Shown here: positions 16,435-23,997 of the stretch, one piece after another | Position numbering within the stretch: the stretch's first letter is position 1 | Layout of the letters: each line of letters opens with the position of its first letter | Source: Spyradomonas excrementavium | GTDB taxonomy: Bacteria > Cyanobacteriota > Vampirovibrionia > Gastranaerophilales > Gastranaerophilaceae | Length of the DNA stretch: 33,986 nucleotides | Direction of reading: 5' to 3' | Assembly (NCBI GenBank): GCA_018714005.1 | Contig: DVOA01000029.1 | Coordinates: 1-33,986 of the forward strand | Translations under genes and position numbers: made by a program | The notes under the pieces: generated by a model | Seen by the model: the letters and a program-made list of their open reading frames with translations, nothing else | Told to the model about the DNA's origin: nothing | Database searches by the model: none

Positions 16435-16559
16435 GTGAGAACGCGGGGATTTTTCTTTGTAGTGACTATGGGGGAGGCCTCAAAGGGCAAGAAAACCAGA
16501 AATTAACGCCGGATGGCCGGAGGAATCGGAACGGAAAAGGAAAATCCCCGTGTTCTCAC
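16435..16559. repeat. Palindromic element P1-b
   Basis: Ends GTGAGAACGCGGGGATTTT (16435-16453) and its complement at 16541-16559, with one G-T pair. Box 1, AGTGACTATGGGGGAGGC, is at 16461-16478. Box 2, GCCGGAGGAATCGGAACGGA, is at 16516-16535. Same boxes as P1-a but a different terminal stem. Confidence 0.85.
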
Positions 16560-16583
16560 GCCCCTGCATCCAAAAAAGCAAAA

Positions 16584-16736
16584 TTAAGACTTTTTAACCT
16601 TAGTAATTTTCAAAACATCGTTTTCAATCTGATATTCGACCTTATCAGTTTCGGGATTAATCTTCAAAAGTTTCAAAATTGTAGTATTTATGAACAAAGC
16701 CCAGCCATTGCCTGACCTGAATAATTTTCTTTCCAT
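16584..16736 (-). CDS. AbrB/MazE-type DNA-binding protein, solo
   Basis: A 50-aa protein, MERKLFRSGNGWALFINTTI… then LKINPETDKVEYQIENDVLKITKV. The S-G-N-G/S-W…I-N/P…L-x-I-N-P…V-E-x-x-I-E-N-D-x-L-x-I pattern is the swapped-hairpin AbrB/MazE fold, often an antitoxin or small transcription factor. No partner toxin (MazF or PIN-like) is adjacent. The divergent 72-aa gene is helical and is not a known toxin. The ATG has no strong ribosome site. It lies inside the region bounded by the 170-bp inverted repeats. It could regulate the divergent promoter at 16761-16789; this is inference. Confidence 0.72.
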   Translation of the reverse strand: MERKLFRSGNGWALFINTTILKLLKINPETDKVEYQIENDVLKITKVKKS

Positions 16737-16760
16737 ATGATATTTACTCTTACAATAAAC

Positions 16761-16789
16761 TAGACAAAATCATAGTAAATTGCTATAAT
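16761..16789 (+). promoter_or_regulatory. Sigma-70-type promoter for the 72-aa gene
   Basis: TAGACA (16761-16766), 17-bp spacer ending TGC, TATAAT (16784-16789): 5/6 and 6/6 matches plus an extended -10. Confidence 0.7.
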
Positions 16790-16831
16790 CTCAAATAGAC
16801 TTACAAAGACTAATACAATGTAAAGGTAAAA

Positions 16832-17050
16832 TTGAAATTGGAAGAATTAGAAGATACCCTCAAAAGGGTTTATTTACGGGCTGATTGCATTGCCAGCATG
16901 ATGAAAATTTACGTTAATGTTGTGGATAACGATGAATTAACAAAAAAAGATTTATTAACATTGTTGTATGATATTGATGAAAAAATGCAATCGTTTCAAA
17001 AAGATTTGCTTTGCGTTGTTGAGAGTTTAGAATTGGATGCTAAGGCGTGA
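16832..17050 (+). CDS. Small helical acidic protein, unknown
   Basis: A 72-aa, all-helical, acidic protein (LEELEDTLKRVYLRADCIASMMKIYVNVVDND then KKDLLTLLYDIDEKMQSFQKDL). There is no signal or membrane segment. It starts with TTG 5 bp after AAAGG (16822-16826) and has the best promoter in the window upstream. Its TGA stop (17048-17050) falls inside the left arm of palindromic element P1-c, so that insertion may have set or trimmed the C-terminus. It is divergent from the AbrB-like gene. No family recognised. Confidence 0.6.
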   Translation: MKLEELEDTLKRVYLRADCIASMMKIYVNVVDNDELTKKDLLTLLYDIDEKMQSFQKDLLCVVESLELDAKA

Positions 17051-17220
17051 GAACGCGGGGATTTTCCTTTTCCGTTCCTACCCCGGCGCTGCCCGGATTT
17101 TCCCTACGGGTAAGCCCTCACCCGCCCTGCGGGCACCCTCTCCCAGCGGAGAGGGGAATAATTAAGGGGAATTCATAGCTCCCCCATAGTCACTACAAAG
17201 AAAAATCCCCGCGCTCTCAC
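17047..17220. repeat. Palindromic element P1-c with nested family C
   Basis: Ends GTGAGAACGCGGGGATTTT (17047-17065) and its complement at 17202-17220 with one mismatch. Box 1 is at 17180-17196. A remnant of box 2 (CCTTTTCCGTTCC) is near 17066-17078. The middle holds a family C unit with hairpin CCCTCTCC-CAGC-GGAGAGGG at 17136-17155. The right flank (TTGGGTTGGGCTTTTT) also matches, inverted, the left flank of P1-b. Confidence 0.85.
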
Positions 17221-17224
17221 TTGG

Positions 17225-17350
17225 GTTGGGCTTTTTTTGCTCCCCACCCCGGCGCTGCCCGGATTTTCCCTCCGGGCTGTCCCCCACCCCGGCCCTCCCC
17301 CGCTTGGGGAGGGAGAATAATTAAGATAAATAAGTAGGGGGAGGGAGGAT
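17225..17350. repeat. Family B repeat
   Basis: CCCACCCCGG blocks, hairpin CCCTCCCC-CGCTT-GGGGAGGG at 17293-17313, and the AATTAAGATAAATAAGTAGG tail. With P1-c it fills 17051-17398; only the last about 45 bp look like promoter. Confidence 0.75.
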
Positions 17351-17398
17351 ATATAAAAAACTTGCTCATGAGGGCATTTAAAGTATAAAATAAAACAT

Positions 17399-18556
17399 AT
17401 GAAGTTTTTATTGAAAATTCTCAAAAGCACCGTCACCAAAATTGTACTTTTAATAATGATTCTGGCGTTTTTGCTGTGTTTATTTGTGTTTTGGGGATGG
17501 TTTGAAAAACAATTTAACAAATGCGTCGGCTTCTACTACGTCTATCAGGGCGACAAAGCCTACAAACGCGGTAAACTCGAAAAAGCCATAAAATTCTACC
17601 GTCAGGGGCTCGACAAATACCCCGAACACTCCATTGCACGCTGCAATCTCGGCAATATTTACGTAAAATACGAAGATTACACCTCCGCGGTCACAGAATA
17701 CGAAAAAGCGCTTGAATATGACCCGAAATTCATCGTCTGCCGCATGAATCTGGGGATTGTTTCGGCAGAAAAACTTGCAGATTACGACACCGCAATACGC
17801 GAATACCGCACCATTATTGAAACAAAACGCGTTCCCGTACATATTCCGCTGATTTACAACAACGTAAAAAGCACACGCGACAACAAATCAATTGCATGGT
17901 ACAACATGGGCATTGCCTACCGCGGAAAATCGCTCCTGATGGGCGAAAAAACCCGCGCGTCCGACATGTACCTTGAAAAAGCCATAGAATGTTACAAAAA
18001 AGCCCTGAAACGCCACAAAAAAAGCTACAATGTAAACTTTAACTACGCTGTCGCAAATCATTTGCTCGGAAATTACAGAGAAGCGGGGCTCGGTTACTGT
18101 AAAGCGATTGAGCTTGAGCCGATGGCTTTTGACGCGCATTACAACCTTTCGATTTTGTTAAGACATTTGAAAAAATACCCCGAATCCATTGAAGAGCTCG
18201 AAAAAGCCAGCCTGATTGTGGATAACACGGGCGATCCGTATATTGCGAAGTATATGTTCGAGGTTATGCGCACAATCACAGAAAAATACGCCGCCCAGTC
18301 AGAAGCCGAAGACGGCACCCATCCAAAAATGAAAAAAGGCTTCACTCCCGACGAACTCCAGAAAAAAGAATACCACAACATGCACATTGTCACTGAAAAA
18401 GTCGAAGATACCGGCGACCCGATGAACGAAGGCTACATAACTTATGTGAACGGCAAAGCCACCGCCTCAAAAGACGCTGAAAAATACTTCAAAAAAAGTT
18501 TTAGCAAATGCAGCGGGAAAAAATACTTTGAAGACGAAGACGAGGAGCTTAAATGA
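17399..18556 (+). CDS. Membrane-anchored TPR protein
   Basis: A 385-aa protein with one membrane helix at about 14-35 (TKIVLLIMILAFLLCLFVFWGWF), then TPR units from about 45 to 290 (GDKAYKRGKLEKAIKFYRQG, CNLGNIYVKYEDYTSAVTEYEKAL, NYAVANHLLGNYREAGLGYCKA, HYNLSILLRHLKKYPESIEEL). The C-terminal 90 residues are charged and acidic at the end. The basic N-terminus puts the TPR part outside the cytoplasm by the positive-inside rule. No ribosome site; TATAAA at 17384-17389 lies 9 bp before the ATG, so the mRNA may be leaderless. The last 4 bp overlap the diguanylate cyclase start (ATGA), so the two are likely made together. A scaffold role is inferred. Confidence 0.85.
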   Translation: MKFLLKILKSTVTKIVLLIMILAFLLCLFVFWGWFEKQFNKCVGFYYVYQGDKAYKRGKLEKAIKFYRQGLDKYPEHSIARCNLGNIYVKYEDYTSAVTEYEKALEYDPKFIVCRMNLGIVSAEKLADYDTAIREYRTIIETKRVPVHIPLIYNNVKSTRDNKSIAWYNMGIAYRGKSLLMGEKTRASDMYLEKAIECYKKALKRHKKSYNVNFNYAVANHLLGNYREAGLGYCKAIELEPMAFDAHYNLSILLRHLKKYPESIEELEKASLIVDNTGDPYIAKYMFEVMRTITEKYAAQSEAEDGTHPKMKKGFTPDELQKKEYHNMHIVTEKVEDTGDPMNEGYITYVNGKATASKDAEKYFKKSFSKCSGKKYFEDEDEELK

Positions 18557-20013
18557 GCGGATTTCAAAAACTTGAGCTTGATTTTTTATGGGAGGTTTCC
18601 AATGTGTTGACGAAAAATTGCACAGAGGAGGTTTTTCTCAGCTCGCTCGAGAATGTTTTTGAAAAATATTTCAATCTCCGCTCCCTCCAGATAAGCCTCT
18701 GGGATGAAAGAACTTCAAATTTGCGCGATTTTGTCAGGGAATGGATTTTTGTCGGAAAAAACAGGCAGCAGCAGCAGTTTGAAAAAATTTACATCACAAT
18801 GCAAACCGCACCTGAAAAAAGTTTTATTCTTAACAACAAAATCCTTAGTTTTGCTTCTTTAAAGGATTTGGTGAAGAATTTTTCAAAATATCTCCGTCCG
18901 GAGAACAATTTGCTTTATTTTCCGATTATAAACGAGAAAAAAATCGCGGGATTGATTGAGCTGAACTTTGATGACGTCATTGAGCAGATAAAAACGCAGG
19001 ATTTTCTTGTTGCACTTGGGATTTCTGCGGCGCAAATCTCCGCTGCGGTTATGAACAGGGTTTTGAACCGGAAAATGCTCATAAATATAAGTTTTCAGAG
19101 CGTAATGAAAAATATCGCAAAACTTATCGAAACACAGTACGATTTGGCTTATATTCTTCCGATTATCGGCGAGATGGTGGACAAATTCGTGGCTGACCAT
19201 TTGATTTACATATTTATGAAAGACGAAAACGGGGATTTTCGGCTCGTCTGGCCCGCAAACTGCAATGACGAAAAGATTTACTCGCTTTTTGAAAAACTCA
19301 CCGTCGAAAAGCCCTACGGAATTTCGCCGGACGGAAAAACAGGCGTCTGGGCAATCAGAAACGAACAGGACGTCATTGGCGCAATCGCCGCAAGCAGCAC
19401 CTCTGAAAAGCTTTGCACAAAAGACATTGAATATCTCGCACTTTTGACGCGTCAGGCTTCGATTACGATTGAGCGGGCAAATTCTTACGCGCAAGTCCTT
19501 CAATACGCCACTTTGGACGCGCTGACGGGGCTAAACAACAGGCGCCAGTTTGAATCACGTTTAAATCAGGAAGTTGCGACCGCAAAACGTAAAAAAAAGC
19601 CGCTGTGCTGCATTATGCTGGATATTGACCATTTTAAAAAGGTTAATGACACTTACGGGCATGCGGCGGGGGATTGCGTTTTAAAAAACGTAGCCGGCGT
19701 GATTCAAAGGGAGGTTCGTGAGTACGATATTGCCTCAAGATACGGCGGCGAGGAGTTTTGCATTCTTTTGCCCGACACAAATCTTGAAGAAGCCGAATAT
19801 GTTGCAAAAAGGCTGCGTTCTGCTGTTGAAAAAACTGATATTGAGGTGCCGGATTTGGGCGTTTTGAACGTCACTATAAGCGTGGGCGTCAGCAGGTACG
19901 AAAAAGATTACGAAAATCCCGAAATTCTTCACCAAAAAGCCGACATTGCCCTTTACGAGGCAAAACGCGGCGGAAGAAACAGGGTTGTGGTTTATAATTC
20001 GGATATGGGGTAA
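18553..20013 (+). CDS. Diguanylate cyclase with GAF-like sensors
   Basis: A 486-aa cytoplasmic protein making cyclic di-GMP from two GTP. There are two GAF-like regions at about 20-165 and 185-325 (the second with IGAIAASSTSEKLCTKDIEYLALLTRQASITIERA). The GGDEF domain at about 335-486 starts DALTGLNNRRQFE. The active loop GGEEF is at 398-402, and the inhibitory-site RxxD (389-392, REYD) lies five residues before it, so product inhibition is expected. FYLD-type metal residues are present in CCIMLDIDHFKKVNDTYGH. It is translationally coupled to the membrane TPR gene. Target processes may include the flagellar motor encoded 10 kb upstream, but that is only inferred. Confidence 0.93.
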   Translation: MSGFQKLELDFLWEVSNVLTKNCTEEVFLSSLENVFEKYFNLRSLQISLWDERTSNLRDFVREWIFVGKNRQQQQFEKIYITMQTAPEKSFILNNKILSFASLKDLVKNFSKYLRPENNLLYFPIINEKKIAGLIELNFDDVIEQIKTQDFLVALGISAAQISAAVMNRVLNRKMLINISFQSVMKNIAKLIETQYDLAYILPIIGEMVDKFVADHLIYIFMKDENGDFRLVWPANCNDEKIYSLFEKLTVEKPYGISPDGKTGVWAIRNEQDVIGAIAASSTSEKLCTKDIEYLALLTRQASITIERANSYAQVLQYATLDALTGLNNRRQFESRLNQEVATAKRKKKPLCCIMLDIDHFKKVNDTYGHAAGDCVLKNVAGVIQREVREYDIASRYGGEEFCILLPDTNLEEAEYVAKRLRSAVEKTDIEVPDLGVLNVTISVGVSRYEKDYENPEILHQKADIALYEAKRGGRNRVVVYNSDMG

Positions 20014-20030
20014 CGCTATCGCACTAAATT

Positions 20031-20080
20031 TACTAATTGTTCCCCACCCCAGCCCTCCCCGAGTTGGGGAGGGGGAATTT
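20031..20080. repeat. Family B hairpin repeat
   Basis: CCCTCCCC-GAGTT-GGGGAGGG at 20053-20073 just after the cyclase gene. There is no T tract, so it is not a clear terminator. Confidence 0.65.
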
Positions 20081-20084
20081 AGTA

Positions 20085-20254
20085 GAAAGTAGGGTGGGAA
20101 TAGCAACGCGGTTCCCACCAACATCAAGCGAGAAGCCGGCGGAACATTTCACTTTTCCCACACTATAAATAAACAGACTTAAAATCGTTCCCCAGCCCAG
20201 CCCCCTCTCGCAAACGATACTCAATCGTTTGCTCGGCAGAGTCCGAGTTGGGGA
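20085..20254. repeat. Inverted repeat, right arm (170 bp)
   Basis: Reverse complement of 16061-16230 with only two differences, near the CTCTGCCGAGC and GGGCTGGGG segments. The palindrome GCAAACGAT-ACTCA-ATCGTTTGC is at 20210-20232. With family B it fills the gap between the cyclase gene and the ndk promoter. Confidence 0.9.
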
Positions 20255-20307
20255 GGGGGAATTTAGATTTTCACGCAATTTGGTACATAAATCTCAATTG
20301 TCCGCTA

Positions 20308-20336
20308 TTGTACAAAACTCCTGTTTATGCTCTAAT
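20308..20336 (+). promoter_or_regulatory. Likely ndk promoter
   Basis: TTGTAC (20308-20313), 17-bp spacer ending TGC, TCTAAT (20331-20336). It is followed by AGAGGAGA, the ndk ribosome site. Confidence 0.5.
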
Positions 20337-20360
20337 GAAGAAAGTAAGAGGAGATTTTTA

Positions 20361-20831
20361 ATGGAAAGAACATTTTTTGCTATTAAACCGGACGCTGTAA
20401 AAAGAGGTTTAATCGGCAGAATTATCAAAAGGGTTGAAAACAAAGGCTACAAAATCGTTGGCCTGAAAATGGTTCACCCGACGCTGGAAATGGCTAAAAA
20501 ACACTACGCTGAACACGAGGGAAAATCTTTTTATCCTGAATTGATTAAATACATCACATCAGGCCCGATTATTGCCATGGTTGTTGAGGGTAAAAATGTA
20601 ATCGAAGGCACACGCCACATGATGGGCTCCACAGTGCCGAATTCAGCCGAAGTGGGCACAATTAGAGCAGATTTCGGCATGACAAAAGAATGCAACGTAG
20701 TTCACGGCTCCGACAGCATAGAATCAGCCGAACGCGAAATCGCAATCTACTTCAAACCCGAAGAATTATGCGAAGACTGGCACACAATGATGGAGCTCGT
20801 TCTTGAGGCGCAAAACGGTACGCTGGAATAA
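20361..20831 (+). CDS. ndk: Nucleoside diphosphate kinase
   Basis: A 156-aa cytosolic enzyme that transfers the gamma phosphate between NTPs and NDPs via phosphohistidine. It opens ERTFFAIKPDAVKRGLIGRI, and NVVHGSDSIESAEREI holds the active His115. Length and motifs are standard. ATG 20361 follows AGAGGAGA (20347-20354) at proper spacing; the longer open frame upstream is repeat DNA. Its TAA overlaps the tgt ATG by one base (TAATG), so ndk and tgt form an operon. Confidence 0.96.
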   Translation: MERTFFAIKPDAVKRGLIGRIIKRVENKGYKIVGLKMVHPTLEMAKKHYAEHEGKSFYPELIKYITSGPIIAMVVEGKNVIEGTRHMMGSTVPNSAEVGTIRADFGMTKECNVVHGSDSIESAEREIAIYFKPEELCEDWHTMMELVLEAQNGTLE

Positions 20832-21949
20832 TGAGTAAAAGCGATTTTTTTAGTTATGAATTGTTAAACGAAGATAAAAATACCGGTGCTCGCGCCGGTA
20901 TTCTTCATACTCCGCATGGCGACATTGAAACGCCGATTTTCATGCCCGTTGGCACAAATTCCGCTGTAAAAATGATGACGAACCATCATCTTTACGAAAC
21001 AGGCGCGCAAATTATCCTGTCCAACTCATATCACCTGTTTTTGCGCCCGGGAAACAAATTAATCAAGGAATTCGGCGGTTTGCACAAATGGATGAACTGG
21101 GACAAGCCAATTTTGACCGATTCGGGCGGATTTCAGGTTTTTAGCCTTGCAAAACTGCGTGATATCACCGAAGACGGCGTAAAATTTACAGATACAAAAA
21201 CCGGCTCAAAATATTACATTAACCCTGAAATTTCAATGGAAATCCAGCAGGATTTGGGCGCTGATATCGCCATGGCGTTCGATGAATGCGCGCCATATCC
21301 GTGTTCTTACCAGCAGGCAAAAGAGGCTATGGAGCGTACGCACAGATGGCTCGAAAGATGTTTCAAAGCGCATACCCGCGAAAATCAGGCGCTTTTCCCG
21401 ATTGTGCAGGGGGCGTTTGAGGACGATTTGAGAAAAGAAAGCGCAAATGTGATTTCGTCTTTTGACGCGGTCGGCTATGCAATCGGCGGGGTAAGCGTCG
21501 GGGAGCCTGCGGATATTAAAAATCATCTTGTTGAGTTGACCGCACCTTTGCTTCCGAGGCTAAAACCCAGATATTTGATGGGTGTTGGCACGCCGGAAGA
21601 CCTTTTGGACGGGGTTTTGCGCGGTGTGGACATGTTTGATTGCGTCATGCCGACCAGAAACGCCCGCCATGGTTCGTTTTTCACCCATGAGGGAAGAAAA
21701 ATCATCAAAAATAAAGAATTTGAACACGATGCGTCACCGCTTGACCCGATGTGCGACTGCTACGCGTGCAAAAACCACACGCGCGCCTACATCCGCCACC
21801 TTTACCGCGTCGGAGAAGCGACCGCAGCGACGCTCCTTTCCATTCATAACACGCAATTTCTCATAAATCTGATGAAAAACGCCCGAAAAGCCATTCTGGA
21901 AAACCGTTATGATGAATTTTACAGAGAAAACATCAAATATTTGAAATAA
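20831..21949 (+). CDS. tgt: tRNA-guanine transglycosylase (queuosine)
   Basis: A 372-aa enzyme that exchanges guanine-34 of GUN-anticodon tRNAs for preQ1 in queuosine synthesis. ILTDSGGFQVFSL contains the substrate-binding Asp. DCVMPTRNARHG holds the nucleophile Asp270. The structural zinc site is Cys308, Cys310, Cys313 (CDCYAC) and His339. All catalytic and zinc residues I can check are present. The start codon overlaps the ndk stop. A bidirectional terminator separates it from a convergent small gene. Confidence 0.96.
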   Translation: MSKSDFFSYELLNEDKNTGARAGILHTPHGDIETPIFMPVGTNSAVKMMTNHHLYETGAQIILSNSYHLFLRPGNKLIKEFGGLHKWMNWDKPILTDSGGFQVFSLAKLRDITEDGVKFTDTKTGSKYYINPEISMEIQQDLGADIAMAFDECAPYPCSYQQAKEAMERTHRWLERCFKAHTRENQALFPIVQGAFEDDLRKESANVISSFDAVGYAIGGVSVGEPADIKNHLVELTAPLLPRLKPRYLMGVGTPEDLLDGVLRGVDMFDCVMPTRNARHGSFFTHEGRKIIKNKEFEHDASPLDPMCDCYACKNHTRAYIRHLYRVGEATAATLLSIHNTQFLINLMKNARKAILENRYDEFYRENIKYLK

Positions 21950-21975
21950 CAGGTCAAAATCGGGTTTTTGCCATC

Positions 21976-22001
21976 AAAAAAGAGGACTTTCGCCCTCTTT
22001 T
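21976..22001. terminator. Bidirectional terminator between tgt and small gene
   Basis: AAAAAGAGG-ACTTTCGC-CCTCTTTT: 4-bp GC-containing stem extended by A/T pairs, with A and T tracts on the two sides, so it can serve both convergent genes. Confidence 0.75.
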
Positions 22002-22024
22002 GAATCTTTTTGATAACAATCAGC

Positions 22025-22186
22025 TTACACCAGACCGAGCATTTTTTTGTACCAGCTAAAAGTTTCCAATTCCAACCCGTTGAATGTAGTTTTCAAGCAC
22101 TGACGCTCAAGATACTTTTCAAATTCATCGTTAAATTTGGATTTTTTTACTTCCGTTTTTGTAGTAGATGCAGTGAGAATTGCCAT
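22025..22186 (-). CDS. Small protein of 53 aa, unknown function
   Basis: MAILTASTTKTEVKKSKFND, then EFEKYLERQCLKTTFNGLEL and ETFSWYKKMLGLV. It is soluble and probably helical with an amphipathic second half. It is supported by a perfect AAGGAGG ribosome site (on this strand, 22203-22197, 10 bases before the ATG), an extended -10 at 22261-22253 and a shared terminator after the stop. These signals make it one of the best-supported short genes here. No family recognised. Confidence 0.75.
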   Translation of the reverse strand: MAILTASTTKTEVKKSKFNDEFEKYLERQCLKTTFNGLELETFSWYKKMLGLV

Positions 22187-22252
22187 TTAAATAGCCTCCT
22201 TTTACCATTTTTGTGAATTTTATATAAAATCAAACAAGTTGGTTATGGAAAT

Positions 22253-22261
22253 ATTATATCA
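22253..22261 (-). promoter_or_regulatory. Extended -10 for the 53-aa gene
   Basis: TGATATAAT read on the minus strand, about 67 bp before the ATG. The 22187-22453 region is very AT-rich and otherwise shows no structure beyond a TATAAT at 22416-22421 for the rightward gene. Confidence 0.55.
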
Positions 22262-22453
22262 CAACGACACAAAGTTTGCTACACATGTAAAACATGAAAA
22301 TCAAGTTTTTTGCTATAAATCTTAAAATTTTTTTGTAAAAAATATTTAAGGTTTATTGTTTTTATAACATATCGTTTATTAAATCATTTTTGAACAAAAA
22401 TCTTCCGCCATCGTTTATAATAATAATTACAAAAAGAAAGCGACGGTGCGAAG

Positions 22454-23092
22454 ATGAAAAAAACTCTGATTATTGCTGCTATGCTCGCAGCAGGAGGGCT
22501 GTGCGCAAATGCAGCGGACTACACAATCCAGCAGGCAATCCCGCAGCCCACAATCCAAAATTTGCCCTACAAATATGAGTTCGATTCCGGCTCAAACTGC
22601 AATTATATCCTCGTTCCGCCCAAAGGAAACACTTTCTCCGCAATTGCGCGGGCAATTAACAGCGACCCGTACATTATCAAAATCAACGGCGTAAAATATT
22701 ACCTCGTTTTTGAAAATAAATCGGGAAATTACACATTTAAAGACATTGTCGGGTATGATGACGCGCGCGAATCCATCTTTAAATCCCTAATCGCCCTGAA
22801 CAGCGATTCCGACACAACAAAAATCACCGGCGCCGAGCTAAAAAAAGCAAATGTCCGGCTTGTAAGGCTACAAAACAACGGAAAACTTGCTTTCGGCGAC
22901 AAATCACTGGATTTTGACGTTGACAAAATCGCCTACATTGACCTGAATTACATCAGAGAAACCCTGAACAACGGCACAATCGGCACCTGCGGCTATTTTG
23001 ACGTATATATCAAAAACAACTCCGGAAAGCTCCAAAAAGTTATCGGTCAGGTAACATTTGAGGACGAAAAAGAGCTCGAAAAACTCTTTTAA
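22454..23092 (+). CDS. Exported protein with EF-hand-like segment
   Basis: A 212-aa protein. Signal peptide at residues 1-20 (KKTLIIAAMLAAGGLCANA). The mature part has no membrane segment. The sequence DSDTTKITGAELKKANVRLV followed by KIAYIDLNYIRETLNNGTIG and TCGYFDVYIK resembles a recurring calcium-loop/strand unit (D-x-D…I-T-G-x-E-L-K) seen in large surface proteins of this lineage. That is pattern memory, not a database result. Possibly a periplasmic or surface calcium-binding protein. The ribosome site is weak (GCGAAG). It is followed 46 bp later by another exported protein. Confidence 0.75.
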   Translation: MKKTLIIAAMLAAGGLCANAADYTIQQAIPQPTIQNLPYKYEFDSGSNCNYILVPPKGNTFSAIARAINSDPYIIKINGVKYYLVFENKSGNYTFKDIVGYDDARESIFKSLIALNSDSDTTKITGAELKKANVRLVRLQNNGKLAFGDKSLDFDVDKIAYIDLNYIRETLNNGTIGTCGYFDVYIKNNSGKLQKVIGQVTFEDEKELEKLF

Positions 23093-23138
23093 TCCCCGCC
23101 AACAGGCAAAAAGCCGGAAATAAGGACTTTTTTATCAA

Positions 23139-23984
23139 ATGCGCCATAAAAAAATACTAACAATCATATTATGCACAATTTTTCTGCTGCACCCGTTGAC
23201 CGCAATGGGTGCAACGGGTGTTTATGATTTCAGCGATGAGGCGCAGGAAGAGTTCAATCGCACGAACGGCGCATATTTACCGGATAATCAGGTACAATTT
23301 CAGATTCCAACTGAAACCACAAAAAAAACTAAAAAAGTAAAACAAAAAAAGTCAAAAACCCCTGCCCAAACCGTGCAGCAGAACATTCCCGGGCAAAACG
23401 CATTTGCGCCGCTCGAAAGCGAGCCGGAATTGACGCTGCAATCAGGAATTGTTTATGTGCAGGCGGGCGCGGTGATTGACGCGCAGCTAAATTCCGACAT
23501 AAGCTCCGAAACTACCTCAAACAATGATCTTATTTCCGCGCAGTTGACCTCGGACTGGATATTTAACGGGGTTTTGATTGCGCCCGAGGGCAGTATTATC
23601 AACGGAACCGTAACAGATGCCGACGCGTCAGGGATGGCTATGAAAAACGGGCAAATTACCATAGATTTTCGCGAACTTTACACGCCCGACGGCCGCACAA
23701 TCCCGTTAAACGCGAAAAAAGTCTCCATAAAAGTCGATACAAACCGCGCATGGAACCTGACAAAATCCATTGCAGGCGGGGCAATAATAGGAACTGGACT
23801 TGCCGCAATAATGCTCGCTTTGACTGGTGACCCGTCTGCACTTTTAGCAGGTGCAATTGCCGGAGGCTCGATGGGTGCCCTCGCAGGCGCCACTGCAAGG
23901 GGTGAAAACGTCGAACTTCCGCAGGGAACGCCGATTCAGCTGCAATTATCCGCCCCTTTGCAGGTTGAAGCTTATCCTTTGTAA
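23139..23984 (+). CDS. Exported protein, VirB10/TrbI-like core possible
   Basis: A 281-aa protein. Signal peptide at about 1-24. A Lys/Thr/Gln-rich spacer lies at about 55-85. A beta domain follows at about 100-205, with VYVQAGAVIDAQLNSDISS, IFNGVLIAPEGSIINGTV and ITIDFRELYTPDGRTIPLNA. Finally there is a glycine-zipper hydrophobic stretch at about 212-252 (GGAIIGTGLAAIML, AGAIAGGSMGALAGA). The order G-x-x-I-x-A-x-L…L-I-P-x-G-S…F-x-x-L…D-G-x-x-I-P-L is that of the VirB10/TrbI C-terminal barrel domain, but no other type IV secretion gene is nearby. It precedes the envelope cluster below. Confidence 0.72.
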   Translation: MRHKKILTIILCTIFLLHPLTAMGATGVYDFSDEAQEEFNRTNGAYLPDNQVQFQIPTETTKKTKKVKQKKSKTPAQTVQQNIPGQNAFAPLESEPELTLQSGIVYVQAGAVIDAQLNSDISSETTSNNDLISAQLTSDWIFNGVLIAPEGSIINGTVTDADASGMAMKNGQITIDFRELYTPDGRTIPLNAKKVSIKVDTNRAWNLTKSIAGGAIIGTGLAAIMLALTGDPSALLAGAIAGGSMGALAGATARGENVELPQGTPIQLQLSAPLQVEAYPL

Positions 23985-23997
23985 ACTATTAGAAAAA

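Noticed and set aside
16212..16490. Minus-strand frame of 92 codons
   Set aside because: Made entirely of families A, B, C and part of P1-b.
18883..19503. Minus-strand frame of 206 codons
   Set aside because: Antisense to the diguanylate cyclase; shadow composition.
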